A stretch of DNA of 64,000 nucleotides from Carnobacterium_A antarcticum (GCF_042658365.1 NZ_JBHSQC010000025.1), one strand, 5' to 3'. Positions 8,024 to 17,097 are shown, counted from the first letter of the stretch. Notes: a model not told the origin generated them from the sequence alone. Translations and numbers: made by a program.

Positions 8024-8689
8024 TCAACGGTCGCCTTCCCACTCTTGAAAAAACTCCTTTAGATAGTTTTCCATATAAATATGTCGGTGACTTGCCATTT
8101 TTTTGCCAACGGATGTATTCATCGTACTTTTTAATTTTAAAAGCTTCTCATAAAAATGCATGATGCCAGTATCTTCACCAGAACGGTACTGTTCAAGCGT
8201 TAAATTTTCTCTTGGAAGAAGGTCTGGATGGTGAATCAGACGACCGTGTGCTCCGGTATAAGCCATTGTCCGAGCAATTCCAACAGCTCCCATAGCATCT
8301 AAACGATCTGCATCCTGAACTATTTTCCCTTCTAATGAAGAAAGTCTTTTTTTATTCGTTCCGCCTTTATACGACAAATGTAAAATAATATCTAAAATAG
8401 CCATCCGTTCTTGTTCTTCCAATTCAATAGTTTTGAGCCAATTACGAATTTTTTCTTCTCCTGCTGCTTCGCTCTTGTTTAACTTCCCATCAGCGACATC
8501 GTGTAACAGTGCTGCCATTTCACAGATAAAAAAGTTTACTTCTTCAGTCTCTTGTATCGCGATCGTTTTAGCTACATTTCGCACGCGGTCAATATGCCAC
8601 CAGTCATGACCACTAGCATCATCTTTTAATAAATCATAAACATACTCTTCTGTTTGTTTTAAAATTTGCTTTTGATGTCCGGATACCAT
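8024..8689 (-). CDS. HD-domain phosphohydrolase (YpgQ/YedJ-like)
   Basis: The 221-residue protein has an HD-type metal-dependent phosphohydrolase domain. HDWWHIDRVRNVA gives the first His, LLHDVADGK gives the central His-Asp pair, and VQDADRLDAMGAVGIART gives the downstream Asp. This arrangement matches the B. subtilis YpgQ and E. coli YedJ group, which act on nucleotides such as (d)NTPs in vitro. The physiological substrate is not known. The length is normal for the group. The gene is the first of a likely three-gene run and is followed upstream by a 450-base gap that faces the opuA operon. Confidence 0.87.
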   Translation of the reverse strand: MVSGHQKQILKQTEEYVYDLLKDDASGHDWWHIDRVRNVAKTIAIQETEEVNFFICEMAALLHDVADGKLNKSEAAGEEKIRNWLKTIELEEQERMAILDIILHLSYKGGTNKKRLSSLEGKIVQDADRLDAMGAVGIARTMAYTGAHGRLIHHPDLLPRENLTLEQYRSGEDTGIMHFYEKLLKLKSTMNTSVGKKMASHRHIYMENYLKEFFQEWEGDR

Positions 8690-9139
8690 TTAATAGACTC
8701 CTTGGATTTTATTTTCTCTTTGTTATTTTATCCATTCTAGTTTATCAATCTACCGATGAAATCACAAGAAGTAACTTCCTCTGTAAGGCTTGTCCTGCTT
8801 TGTTATTTATTTTAAAAAAAGATGAATTTTCCTCCCATGTGTTAATTCTTACCAATTTCTTATTTTCTGCTCATAGCTCTGCTATGACAATGAAAACAAG
8901 CTGTTATTGATGATTTATGAAAATCACTTTTGTTTTCATTTCTTCAAGATAATGTTACACTCATTTTTGTGCCTTATTCGGGAAGCTTGTTTTGAGTAAA
9001 AACTGGCTTTATAGCCATTCATTTCTATTTGAGATTAAATTAAAAATGAAAGGTTATTCTTCTTCAACAAACGTTTCTCGCATTTCTATAGACTATAGGG
9101 TGCACTAGAGGATGTAAAAAAAATAAAGGAGTGGATACT
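8690..9139. other. Divergent intergenic region upstream of opuAA with a large inverted repeat
   Basis: I see no gene here. A perfect 11-bp inverted repeat AATGAAAACAA (8889-8899) / TTGTTTTCATT (8930-8940) surrounds a 30-base loop that holds a smaller TGATTT/AAATCA stem. It lies about 200 bases before opuAA. A small GGCT/AGCC palindrome sits near 9010. I cannot choose a convincing -35/-10 pair for opuAA. AAAGGAGTGG (9125-9134) is the opuAA ribosome binding site. Confidence 0.5.
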
Positions 9140-10339
9140 TTGTCAAAAATAAAAGTTGAGAACGTCACGAAAATTTTCGGTAAAAAAAGTGACCGTGCTT
9201 TGGAGTTATTGGAACAAAACAAAACAAAGCAAGAAATTTTAAAAGAGACCGGAGCTACAGTTGGTGTGAATGATGTCAGCTTCACGATTGAAGAAGGTGA
9301 AGTTTTTGTTATCATGGGGTTATCCGGTAGTGGAAAATCTACGTTAGTGCGTATGTTCAACCGATTGATTGATGCTACAAAAGGAAACATCTATATTGAT
9401 GGAGAAAACTTATCTAAAATGGATAAGAAAGCTTTACGTCAAGTTCGCCGTGAAAAACTAAGCATGGTTTTTCAAAACTTTGCTTTATTCCCGCACCGTA
9501 CTATTTTAGAAAATACTGAATACGGATTAGAAATCCAAGGTGTTGATAAGAAAGAACGTTCTGAAAAAGCGATAAAAGCTTTGGAAAATGCAAGTTTAGG
9601 AGATTACCGGGATCAATACCCTCACCAACTTTCAGGTGGTATGCAACAACGTGTCGGCTTAGCTCGTGCATTAGCCAATAATCCTGAAATCTTATTAATG
9701 GATGAAGCTTTTTCTGCTTTAGACCCATTGATCCGGAAAGAAATGCAAGACGAGTTAGTTGATTTACAAGCTAACGTTAAAAAAACTATCATCTTTATCA
9801 CACATGATTTAAATGAAGCTTTACGAATCGGTGACCGGATTGCTTTAATGAAAGATGGCGTAATTGTTCAAATCGGTACTCCAGAAGAAATCTTAATGAA
9901 TCCAGCAAATGATTACGTGGAACGATTTGTTGAAGACGTAGACCGTTCTAAAGTATTGACAGCTGAACACATTATGAAACGTCCTGAGACTGTAAACATC
10001 AAAAATCATGGTCCGCGTGTGGCTTTGGAACAAATGCGCCGCGAAGGTCTATCTAGTATTTTAGTGGTTGACAGCAGTCGAAACTTACAAGGATACATTA
10101 CTGCCGAGGATGCTTCTACAGCACGTAAAGATGGCATCACAAAAATTGAAACCATCCTTAGAACGGATATTCCAATCGTCACTAGAACAACAACTATGAA
10201 CGATATTTTCTCTGTTATCCATGATTCAACAACTCCTGTTGCAGTAGTTGACAATGGCAAACTAGTTGGAATTATTGTCAGAGGTGCGGTTATCGCCGCG
10301 CTAGCTGGTGAAAGTGAGGAGGATTCAGTACATGAATAA
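9140..10339 (+). CDS. opuAA: Glycine betaine ABC transporter ATPase with CBS domains (OpuAA/GbuA/ProV type)
   Basis: This is the energy-coupling subunit of a second betaine importer. From the chosen start it has 399 residues. The N-terminal extension before the ABC core (KKSDRALELLEQNKTKQEILKETG) is typical of ProV/GbuA. Walker A is GLSGSGKST at about residues 60-68, the signature is LSGGMQQR, Walker B is ILLMDEAFSALD, and a C-terminal CBS pair follows. TTG at 9140 is chosen because AGGAG lies 8 bases upstream; a GTG at 9131 overlaps that site. The next gene overlaps by 8 bases. In lactococcal OpuA the CBS module senses ionic strength or c-di-AMP. The same role here is inferred. Confidence 0.93.
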   Translation: MSKIKVENVTKIFGKKSDRALELLEQNKTKQEILKETGATVGVNDVSFTIEEGEVFVIMGLSGSGKSTLVRMFNRLIDATKGNIYIDGENLSKMDKKALRQVRREKLSMVFQNFALFPHRTILENTEYGLEIQGVDKKERSEKAIKALENASLGDYRDQYPHQLSGGMQQRVGLARALANNPEILLMDEAFSALDPLIRKEMQDELVDLQANVKKTIIFITHDLNEALRIGDRIALMKDGVIVQIGTPEEILMNPANDYVERFVEDVDRSKVLTAEHIMKRPETVNIKNHGPRVALEQMRREGLSSILVVDSSRNLQGYITAEDASTARKDGITKIETILRTDIPIVTRTTTMNDIFSVIHDSTTPVAVVDNGKLVGIIVRGAVIAALAGESEEDSVHE

Positions 10340-11180
10340 CATTTTAGATTTGATTCCTAAATTACCGGTAGCAAATGCCGTTGAAGAACTAACAGCTTGG
10401 ATTACTCAAGCCTTTGCGTTTCTCTTTAATCCAATTCAAAAATACTCGGAGATTTTTATGGAGGGTGTTACAAATACTCTATTGTTTATCCCGCCGATTA
10501 TTTTTATCATTCTTATTGCTCTGCTAGCGTTTTTTGTATCTGGCAAAAAGTTTGGATTAGCAGCCTTTTCTCTGGTAGGCTTGTGGTTCATTTATAATCA
10601 AGGCCACTGGGAAAACCTAATGAATACCGTCACTTTAGTATTAGTGGCCAGCTTACTGTCTGTTATCATTGGTGTTCCATTCGGTATTTTAATGGCTAAA
10701 AGCAAAACGGCTAACGCCATATTGTCTCCTGTTCTTGACTTTATGCAGACTATGCCTGCTTTCGTTTATTTGATTCCTGCCGTTGCTTTCTTCGGTATTG
10801 GTATGGTACCTGGGGTGTTTGCATCTCTAATTTTCGCTATCCCCCCTACTGTTCGATTTACTAATTTAGGGATTCGTCAAGTTTCAAGCGAACTGGCGGA
10901 AGCTGCTGAAGCTTTCGGTAGTACAGGACCACAAAAATTATTTAAAGTTGAGTTGCCTTTAGCTAAATCAACCATTATGGCTGGTATCAACCAAACGGTT
11001 ATGCTTGCATTATCCATGGTTGTTATTGCCTCTATGATTGGTGCTCCTGGTCTTGGAAGAGAAGTTCTTTCTTCCCTACAACGTGCTCAAATCGGTACAG
11101 GTTTCGTATCGGGCATCGGCTTAGTTGTACTTGCGATCATCATTGACCGCATTACACAGAAGTTAAATAAAAAAGCCTAA
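10332..11180 (+). CDS. opuAB: Glycine betaine ABC transporter permease (OpuAB/GbuB type)
   Basis: The 282-residue membrane protein starts at ATG 10332, with GAGGAGG about 9 bases upstream and an 8-base overlap with opuAA. It has a longer N-terminal region than OpuCB/CD (a leading amphipathic stretch and two to three helices), then the binding-protein-dependent permease domain with the loop ELAEAAEAFGSTGPQKLFKVELP. This layout is that of ProW/OpuAB. It should form the homodimeric membrane channel for OpuAA and OpuAC. A 100-base gap follows before opuAC, with no clear terminator, so the three genes are likely one operon. Confidence 0.92.
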   Translation: MNNILDLIPKLPVANAVEELTAWITQAFAFLFNPIQKYSEIFMEGVTNTLLFIPPIIFIILIALLAFFVSGKKFGLAAFSLVGLWFIYNQGHWENLMNTVTLVLVASLLSVIIGVPFGILMAKSKTANAILSPVLDFMQTMPAFVYLIPAVAFFGIGMVPGVFASLIFAIPPTVRFTNLGIRQVSSELAEAAEAFGSTGPQKLFKVELPLAKSTIMAGINQTVMLALSMVVIASMIGAPGLGREVLSSLQRAQIGTGFVSGIGLVVLAIIIDRITQKLNKKA

Positions 11181-11280
11181 TTTATTAATTAAAAAGACCG
11201 TTAACTCTATCAACACATTAAAATTTGAAAACTTTTATAGTTGAAAAATTAAACATTATGAAAAGGGAGATGAATCAATT

Positions 11281-12171
11281 ATGTCAAAATTTAATTGGAA
11301 ACGCCTGAGCCTTATAGCCGGGCTAGGTTTATCATTAGTTGCTGCAGGTTGTGCCGCTGAGGACGATGCTGCGAAAGAAGATACTGTCGGCAAAGGACAA
11401 GCAATTGATTTAGCTTATGTCGAATGGGATACTGAAGTTGCTTCAACCAATGTCATCGGTACTGTTTTAGAAGATCTGGGTTACGATGTGACCTTAGTTC
11501 CACTAGACAACGCCGTCATGTGGGAAGCTGTCTCAAGTGGTGAAGTCGATGGGATGGTAGCTGCTTGGTTACCAGGAACTCATGGTTCACAGTATGAAAA
11601 ATACGGTGACCAAATTGTTGACCTAGGCGAAAACTTAGAAGGCGCTAAAATCGGCTTAGTCGTTCCTGAATATATGGATGTTGATTCAATCGCTGATTTA
11701 ACAGACGAAGCAAAACAAACCATCACTGGTATTGAACCTGGTGCTGGTGTTGTAGCTGCAGCTGAACAATCACTTGAGGATTACCCTAATTTAAGCGACT
11801 GGTCTGTTGAGACTTCTTCATCAGGTGCTATGACTGTTGCTTTAAAACAAGCTATTGCCAATGAAGAAGATATCATTGTTACAGGTTGGTCTCCTCACTG
11901 GAAATTCGCTACCTATGATTTAAAATATTTAGAGGATCCAGAAAATTCTTTTGGAGCTGCTGAAACAATCAATACAATGGTTCGTGAAGGATTAAAAGAA
12001 GATATGCCAGAAGCGTATCAAGTATTGGACCAATTCAACTGGACAACTGATGAAATGGAAGAAATTATGCTGAACATCAACAAAGGTGAAGATCCAAAAG
12101 ATGCTGCAAAAGCTTGGATTGAAGAAAACCCTGATCGTGTTGCTGAATGGACAAAAGATGTAGCAAAATAA
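11281..12171 (+). CDS. opuAC: Glycine betaine-binding lipoprotein (OpuAC/GbuC type)
   Basis: The 296-residue protein begins with a lipoprotein signal peptide (basic MSKFNWKR, hydrophobic LSLIAGLGLSLV, lipobox AAGC with Cys24). The mature part is the OpuAC binding fold. The Trp-containing motifs VEWDTEVAS, AAWLPGTHG and TGWSPHWKF supply the aromatic cage that holds the trimethylammonium group in known structures. It delivers betaine to OpuAB at the outer face of the membrane. AAAGGGAG lies upstream of the ATG at 11281. The operon ends at the shared hairpin at 12184-12217. Confidence 0.93.
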   Translation: MSKFNWKRLSLIAGLGLSLVAAGCAAEDDAAKEDTVGKGQAIDLAYVEWDTEVASTNVIGTVLEDLGYDVTLVPLDNAVMWEAVSSGEVDGMVAAWLPGTHGSQYEKYGDQIVDLGENLEGAKIGLVVPEYMDVDSIADLTDEAKQTITGIEPGAGVVAAAEQSLEDYPNLSDWSVETSSSGAMTVALKQAIANEEDIIVTGWSPHWKFATYDLKYLEDPENSFGAAETINTMVREGLKEDMPEAYQVLDQFNWTTDEMEEIMLNINKGEDPKDAAKAWIEENPDRVAEWTKDVAK

Positions 12172-12183
12172 ATAAAATAAAAA

Positions 12184-12217
12184 AATCCTGAATCGATAAT
12201 CGATTCAGGATTTTTTT
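12184..12217. terminator. Bidirectional terminator between opuAC and rnjB
   Basis: A perfect AATCCTGAATCG / CGATTCAGGATT hairpin with a 5-base loop is flanked by an A run on one side and T7 on the other. It serves opuAC (plus) and rnjB (minus, stop at 12216). Confidence 0.9.
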
Positions 12218-13895
12218 ATTTTCGACGGTTACGAGAACTCGTTTCCATAATAATTGGCAAAATAACAGGTCTTCTGCGCGTTTGTTCAAACAAGAATTTA
12301 CTTAAAGCATCTCTGATTTCTTGCTTCAAGCGACTCCATTCGAATTCTTTATGGTTTAAATTGTCTTCTACTACTTCTCGCACAATTTCATTGCTTGCGG
12401 CAATCAAATCAGTATTTTCTTTAACGTAAACAAATCCGCGAGTCATTACTTCAGGACCAGACATAATTTTGCCTTTTTTACGGCTAATCGTTACAACAGC
12501 AACAAATATACCATCTTCTGAAAGCAGCTTGCGGTCACGTAAAACGATATTTCCAATATCGCCAATACCAATACCATCTACCATCGTGTTGCCTGCTTCT
12601 ACTTGACCTGACATATGCATCCGGTCATTTTTATATTCGATCACATCGCCTTTTCCAGGTATAAAAATATTTTTAAATGGAATTCCGACTTCATGAGCTA
12701 ATTTAGCATGAGCAGCTAAACGGCGATACTCTCCCATAACTGGGATAAAGTACGTTGGCTTGATCAGATTTAACATCAGTTTCAAATCATTTGGTGTAGC
12801 ATGGCCAGAAGCTTTCAAATTATCAGAAATTTGTTTGACTACTCCGCCTGCACGGTAAATCATGTTTTCTGTTGTTGCCACATTAACTTCCATACTGACA
12901 GAAGGACTGGTCACGATATAAATCAAATCGCCTTCTTTAATATTTACTTGAGGATGTTTTCCTGCTGCCATTTTACGCAAGGTTTTAATTGGTTCGCCAG
13001 TTGTTCCCGTTTCTAGAACCACGATTTCTTCATCTTTGTATTTATCGATATCTTCAATCGGAACGATCAAATCTTCACTTGGCAAGTTGATTTTTTTGAG
13101 TTTCATAGCAATGTCTACGATTTCTTCTAACTGCTTCCCAGTAATAAACACTTTTCTCCAAGATTTGTACGCTGCATCTAAGACTTGTTGGATTCGTAAA
13201 ATATTGCTCGCAACACTCGCGACAATAATACGTCCCTCAGTATTACGGAAAGTATCCACTACCTCTTCAGCAACTCTCAAATCGCTCACATTTTCAACAG
13301 GGCTTTCTGCATCGCTTGAATCACTTAACAAAGCCAGAACTTTATTTTTTCCAATATCGCTGATTTTAGCTAAATCTGTTTGATAAGCTGGCGTTGCACT
13401 TTGGTCAAATTTAAAGTCTCCAGTATAAACGATACTGCCTTCATCTGTTTTTAACGTTACTCCTACTGAATCTGGAATCGTATGCGTGGTTCTAAAGAAA
13501 CTCAAGACTGCATTGCCAAATTCAATTTCAGTGTTCTCATCAATGACATGGTAGTCATCAAATTTGCTTGTCTGGCTATCTTTTTCAACAAATAATTTAG
13601 CTAACGCAATGGTTAGTTCTGTTCCAAAAACGGGAACATCAAACTTCTGAAGAAAATAAGGCAGCGCTCCTATTGCATCTTCATGCCCGTGTGTTAAGAA
13701 AACGCCAGTTACACGGTCGCGATTTTCTTCTAAATAACTAAAGTCGGGAATGACGATGTCGATTCCTAACAATTCTGTCTCGGGGTACATTAACCCGCAA
13801 TCTAAGACAAAAATTTCATCTTCCACTTCAACAACGTACATATTTTTACCATTTTCACGTACGCCACCTAGCGAAATAATTTTAATGTTACTCAT
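12216..13895 (-). CDS. rnjB: Ribonuclease J2 (RnjB)
   Basis: This metallo-beta-lactamase/beta-CASP RNase forms a complex with RNase J1 in Gram-positive RNA turnover. The 559 residues match J-type length. The active-site motif is altered: where RnjA in this window reads THGHEDHIGG this protein reads THGHEDAIGA, losing the last His. A later HGEYR motif reads MGEYR, losing another His. Such losses fit the weak nuclease activity and structural role reported for RNase J2. The ATG at 13895 has GAGGTG upstream. It ends the asd-dapA-rnjB run, an arrangement also known from B. subtilis. The second paralog is at 54923-56599. Confidence 0.92.
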   Translation of the reverse strand: MSNIKIISLGGVRENGKNMYVVEVEDEIFVLDCGLMYPETELLGIDIVIPDFSYLEENRDRVTGVFLTHGHEDAIGALPYFLQKFDVPVFGTELTIALAKLFVEKDSQTSKFDDYHVIDENTEIEFGNAVLSFFRTTHTIPDSVGVTLKTDEGSIVYTGDFKFDQSATPAYQTDLAKISDIGKNKVLALLSDSSDAESPVENVSDLRVAEEVVDTFRNTEGRIIVASVASNILRIQQVLDAAYKSWRKVFITGKQLEEIVDIAMKLKKINLPSEDLIVPIEDIDKYKDEEIVVLETGTTGEPIKTLRKMAAGKHPQVNIKEGDLIYIVTSPSVSMEVNVATTENMIYRAGGVVKQISDNLKASGHATPNDLKLMLNLIKPTYFIPVMGEYRRLAAHAKLAHEVGIPFKNIFIPGKGDVIEYKNDRMHMSGQVEAGNTMVDGIGIGDIGNIVLRDRKLLSEDGIFVAVVTISRKKGKIMSGPEVMTRGFVYVKENTDLIAASNEIVREVVEDNLNHKEFEWSRLKQEIRDALSKFLFEQTRRRPVILPIIMETSSRNRRK

Positions 13896-13929
13896 TTCTT
13901 CACCTCTATTTCTCTCTATTCTTGTCTCA

Positions 13930-14808
13930 CTAGTCGCCTAGCTCTAATACAGTTAATATCTTTTGCTCTTCTTCATTGGAACAAGCTACAAGAGGCAATC
14001 TTAACCCGCCTACATCTACGCCTAAATGGTTCAATGCCATCTTAACCGGTGCCGGCGAAGGTACAGTGAATAAACTAGCCATTTTAGGCACCAATTGACG
14101 GTGTACTTTTGCCGCTTCTGCCACTTCTCTTGATTCAAATAAATCAAACATTTCAACCATTTCTTTACCAAATAGATGGCTGGCAACGGAAATCACACCT
14201 GTTGCTCCAACGCAAAATGCAGGATAAGCTAAATTATCTTCTCCTGAATAAACCAGAAAATCATCATTGGTTTGTTCTACGATTTCACTGATTGCATCCA
14301 TTCCTAAACATTCTTTCACACCAATAATATTATCCAATGCTGCTAAACGAATCGTTGTAGCAGGTTCGATTGCCACACCTGTTCGGCCAGGTACATTATA
14401 AATGATGATCGGCAGTTTCGTATTTTGAGAAACCGCCTCAAAATGAGCATATAGTCCTGCTTGATTAGGCTTATTATAATAAGGAGCTACGACCAGTACT
14501 GCATCGATTCCATTCATTTGTTCGACTTCTTTAGTGAAAGAAATCGTTTCAGCCGTATTATTCGAACCTGTCCCTGCAATAATCGGTACACGGCCATTTA
14601 CCAATTCAACTGTTTTTTGGTATAAGCTCACTTTTTCATCTCGTGATAATGTAGGTGACTCGCCAGTTGTTCCGCCGACCACTAATCCTTCACTGCCGTT
14701 GGACAAAAGATAGTCGATCAACGTTTCTAATTTGCTGAAATCCATTTGGCCTTCAGCGTTAAAGGGTGTCGCCATCGCTGTGATCACTCTTGCTTTCTTA
14801 AAATCCAT
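13930..14808 (-). CDS. dapA: 4-hydroxy-tetrahydrodipicolinate synthase
   Basis: DapA condenses pyruvate with aspartate semialdehyde, the first step committed to diaminopimelate and lysine. The 292 residues have the class I aldolase features: GTTGES for the substrate hydroxyls, IIYNVPGRTG with the catalytic Tyr, and IGVKECLG with the Schiff-base Lys. ATG at 14808 is chosen because AAGGTGA lies upstream; an earlier in-frame codon (14835) lacks this. It lies 40 bases after asd, which makes its substrate, and 34 before rnjB. No lysine riboswitch is visible upstream of asd. Confidence 0.93.
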   Translation of the reverse strand: MDFKKARVITAMATPFNAEGQMDFSKLETLIDYLLSNGSEGLVVGGTTGESPTLSRDEKVSLYQKTVELVNGRVPIIAGTGSNNTAETISFTKEVEQMNGIDAVLVVAPYYNKPNQAGLYAHFEAVSQNTKLPIIIYNVPGRTGVAIEPATTIRLAALDNIIGVKECLGMDAISEIVEQTNDDFLVYSGEDNLAYPAFCVGATGVISVASHLFGKEMVEMFDLFESREVAEAAKVHRQLVPKMASLFTVPSPAPVKMALNHLGVDVGGLRLPLVACSNEEEQKILTVLELGD

Positions 14809-14848
14809 TCCGTTCACCTTCTCTTTCAAAAACAACTTTATTAGCTGA

Positions 14849-15895
14849 CTATTTTTCTTTTACTAAATCTAAGCTATGCAGACTTTCAGCAATCTGAATA
14901 GAATTCCAAGCTGCGCCTTTGACTAAATTATCAGAAACGACCCACATATGGAAACCCAATTTTTCATCTACATCTTGTCTGATTCTTCCTACAAAGGTTT
15001 CTTTTTTCCCTACTGCAGTAAGAGGAGTTGGGTACAATTGCGTTGCTGGATCATCTTGTAGTTCTACACCAGGGGCTATACGCAATACATCTTGAATCCC
15101 TGCAACAGTAGCACTTTCATCTGCTACTTCGATATAAACTGACTCTGAATGTCCAGAAACCACCGGAACACGAACGCAAGTAGCTGAAACTTTGATATGA
15201 TCGTCAGACATGATTTTTTTAGTTTCATTGATCATTTTCCACTCTTCATAAGTGTAACCGCCCTCTGCAAAAACATCAATTTGCGGCAATATGTTAAAAG
15301 CAATCGGAAAATGCTTTTTATCGCCTCCTGATGGTAATATTTTAGCATCATAAGGTTCATCGTTTAACATGTGTTGTGCTTGTTCTTTCATTTCTTCTAA
15401 TGCTGCTGCTCCGGCACCGCTAACAGCTTGATAAGTAGAAACAATGATGCGTTTTAAACCATATTTTTTACGGATCGGTTGCAAAGCCACCATCATTTGA
15501 ATCGTAGAACAATTTGGGTTAGCGATGATTCCGTTATGGTTTTTCATAGCATCTGCATTTACTTCAGGTACAACTAAAGGAACAGTAGGATCCATCCGAT
15601 AAGCACTAGTATTGTCGATCACAATGGCTCCTCTTTTAACCGCTTCAGGAGCAAATTCTTTTGAAATGTCGCCGCCTGCACTGAATAATGCAATATCTAC
15701 TCCATCAAATGAATCAGCTGTTGTTTCTTCAATCGTTAGCTCTACATCATTAAAGTATAATTTTTTCCCAGCTGAACGCTTTGATGCAAGCAGTTTGATT
15801 TTATTTATAGGCAAGCTTGAGCTTCCTAGCATTTCAATCATTTTAGTTCCAACCGCTCCAGTTGCACCAACTATTGCAATAGTATATCCACTCAT
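14849..15895 (-). CDS. asd: Aspartate-semialdehyde dehydrogenase
   Basis: Asd reduces aspartyl phosphate to aspartate semialdehyde with NADPH, feeding lysine/DAP, threonine and methionine synthesis. The 348 residues show the NADP-binding GATGAVG near the N-terminus, the catalytic Cys in NPNCSTIQM, and the downstream catalytic His in the SGHSESVYIE segment. The ATG at 15895 has GAGGAG 8 bases upstream. It is the first gene of asd-dapA-rnjB. A minus-strand extended -10 element (TGCTAAAAT, 15966-15974) lies about 70 bases upstream and mirrors a TGCTAAAAT for the divergent gene. Confidence 0.93.
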   Translation of the reverse strand: MSGYTIAIVGATGAVGTKMIEMLGSSSLPINKIKLLASKRSAGKKLYFNDVELTIEETTADSFDGVDIALFSAGGDISKEFAPEAVKRGAIVIDNTSAYRMDPTVPLVVPEVNADAMKNHNGIIANPNCSTIQMMVALQPIRKKYGLKRIIVSTYQAVSGAGAAALEEMKEQAQHMLNDEPYDAKILPSGGDKKHFPIAFNILPQIDVFAEGGYTYEEWKMINETKKIMSDDHIKVSATCVRVPVVSGHSESVYIEVADESATVAGIQDVLRIAPGVELQDDPATQLYPTPLTAVGKKETFVGRIRQDVDEKLGFHMWVVSDNLVKGAAWNSIQIAESLHSLDLVKEK

Positions 15896-15965
15896 TTAAA
15901 AGTCTCCTCTACAAATCTTTTGATTAATTTATTCATCACTTTATCTACAAAAGTAGCCAATATAT

Positions 15966-15974
15966 ATTTTAGCA
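15966..15974 (-). promoter_or_regulatory. Extended -10 element likely for asd
   Basis: TGCTAAAAT on the minus strand fits a TGn-extended -10 box with no strong -35. It lies about 70 bases upstream of the asd start. Confidence 0.4.
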
Positions 15975-16050
15975 CAAATAGCGATGAAATCATACAAATC
16001 TAGTTTATTCCCTCTTCCCGCTAATTTCATCTACCGAGAAGCTGCTGCTA

Positions 16051-16059
16051 TGCTAAAAT
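16051..16059 (+). promoter_or_regulatory. Extended -10 element likely for the alpha/beta hydrolase gene
   Basis: TGCTAAAAT on the plus strand lies about 40 bases upstream of the ATG at 16100. No good -35 is visible, as expected for extended -10 promoters. It is the mirror of the asd element 77 bases away. Confidence 0.45.
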
Positions 16060-16099
16060 AGGTTAGATCCTTACATTCTATGACAGAAAGGAAAAAGAG

Positions 16100-16861
16100 A
16101 TGAAAAAAAAGCATAAAATTTTTCTTATCGGTTTATTGATTGTTGCTGTAATTTTTTTATCAGGCATGTTGATACTTCAGAGAGTAACCTATCACCCCTC
16201 TGTACAAGCTCTTCAAGCAGCTGCTTCTCAACAAATGTATCATGTGGATGAAACACCAGAGGTCGTTTACTTTGAGCCAATTAAACCTGTTTCTGATACA
16301 GCTATTTTATTTTACCAAGGCGCTCTTGTCGAAGAAAAAAGTTACAGTATTTGGGCTTCAAAATTAGCCGAAAATGGTCATTCCGTCTTTTTAATTCGAC
16401 ACCCTTTAAACTTAGCTGTTCTTGCTGCAGATAAAGCTCAAAAAGTGCTGGATGAATATGACATTGGGTCCTATGTTATTGGCGGACATTCGTTAGGCGG
16501 TGTTATGGCTAGCCGCTTTGCACATGCACAAATGGAAAACCCTTTAAAAGCTCCTGTCTTAAAAGGTGTTTTCTTTTTAGCCAGTTACCCAGATGAAAAA
16601 GGAAGCTTACAAAACAGCTCACTTCCCGTTTTATCGGTCACCGGTTCAAATGACGGAGTGTTAAACCAAGAAACTTACCAAAAAAATAAAGTTTTCTTGC
16701 CCCAAAAAACAGTTTATTACGTCATTGAAGGCGGAAACCATGCTGGTTTTGGCAGTTATGGAGCACAAAAAGGCGACTCTTCTCCAGATATCACTAATAA
16801 TCGTCAACAAGAAGCAGTATTTACAACACTTCAAAATTGGTTGGATACTCTTCCAGAATAA
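16100..16861 (+). CDS. Membrane-anchored alpha/beta hydrolase
   Basis: The 253-residue protein has one N-terminal hydrophobic helix (KIFLIGLLIVAVIFLSGMLIL) and then an alpha/beta-hydrolase domain facing outward. The nucleophile elbow is GGHSLGG (Ser near residue 135). The acid is probably Asp in TGSNDG and the base His in GGNHAGFG, so the triad looks complete. It resembles the Abhydrolase_5/dienelactone-hydrolase-like group found in lactic acid bacteria. The substrate is unknown, with short esters or lipids possible. The start has GAAAGGAAAAAGAG upstream. The gene stands alone and is transcribed away from asd. Confidence 0.85.
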   Translation: MKKKHKIFLIGLLIVAVIFLSGMLILQRVTYHPSVQALQAAASQQMYHVDETPEVVYFEPIKPVSDTAILFYQGALVEEKSYSIWASKLAENGHSVFLIRHPLNLAVLAADKAQKVLDEYDIGSYVIGGHSLGGVMASRFAHAQMENPLKAPVLKGVFFLASYPDEKGSLQNSSLPVLSVTGSNDGVLNQETYQKNKVFLPQKTVYYVIEGGNHAGFGSYGAQKGDSSPDITNNRQQEAVFTTLQNWLDTLPE

Positions 16862-17040
16862 TAACGATGAGTCATTGGTATTGATGTGTATGGGCGGAAA
16901 ACCCGCATTAACTATGGCAGATGAGACACCAGAATGGATTCTAAGGCGATTTATTGCCGCGTCAGTGCGTCTTTATAAGAAAGGCCGGTGTTTTGTTAGT
17001 CCTATATTATCATCGCTCTAAGCCGTTGTATTTAGACAAA
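16862..17040. other. Unexplained 180-base stretch after the hydrolase
   Basis: No start, ribosome binding site or complete gene is visible. The plus-strand frame overlapping the hydrolase runs on to 17021, and another frame reads KAGVLLVLYYHRSKPLYLDKSK near 16980-17045, so the stretch looks protein-like in two frames. This could be a decayed gene. It is less AT-rich than most gaps in the window. Confidence 0.3.
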
Positions 17041-17043
17041 AGT

Positions 17044-17076
17044 AAAATCCTCTTTCCGTTTTGGAAAGAGGATTTT
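17044..17076. terminator. Bidirectional terminator between the hydrolase gene and pnp
   Basis: A perfect 14-bp stem AAAATCCTCTTTCC / GGAAAGAGGATTTT with a 5-base loop. A and T runs on both sides make it work in both directions. It lies 22 bases after the pnp stop. Confidence 0.9.
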
Positions 17077-17097
17077 TACTTTGATCATTCAGTTTAT

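Noticed and set aside
15896..16020. Lysine riboswitch or T-box before asd-dapA
   Set aside because: The 200-base gap lacks the conserved L-box or T-box sequences. Only simple promoter elements are visible.
16725..17021. 98-codon plus-strand frame overlapping the hydrolase gene
   Set aside because: Most of it overlaps the hydrolase in another frame, without its own start signals. Only the part after 16861 is discussed, as a possible remnant.
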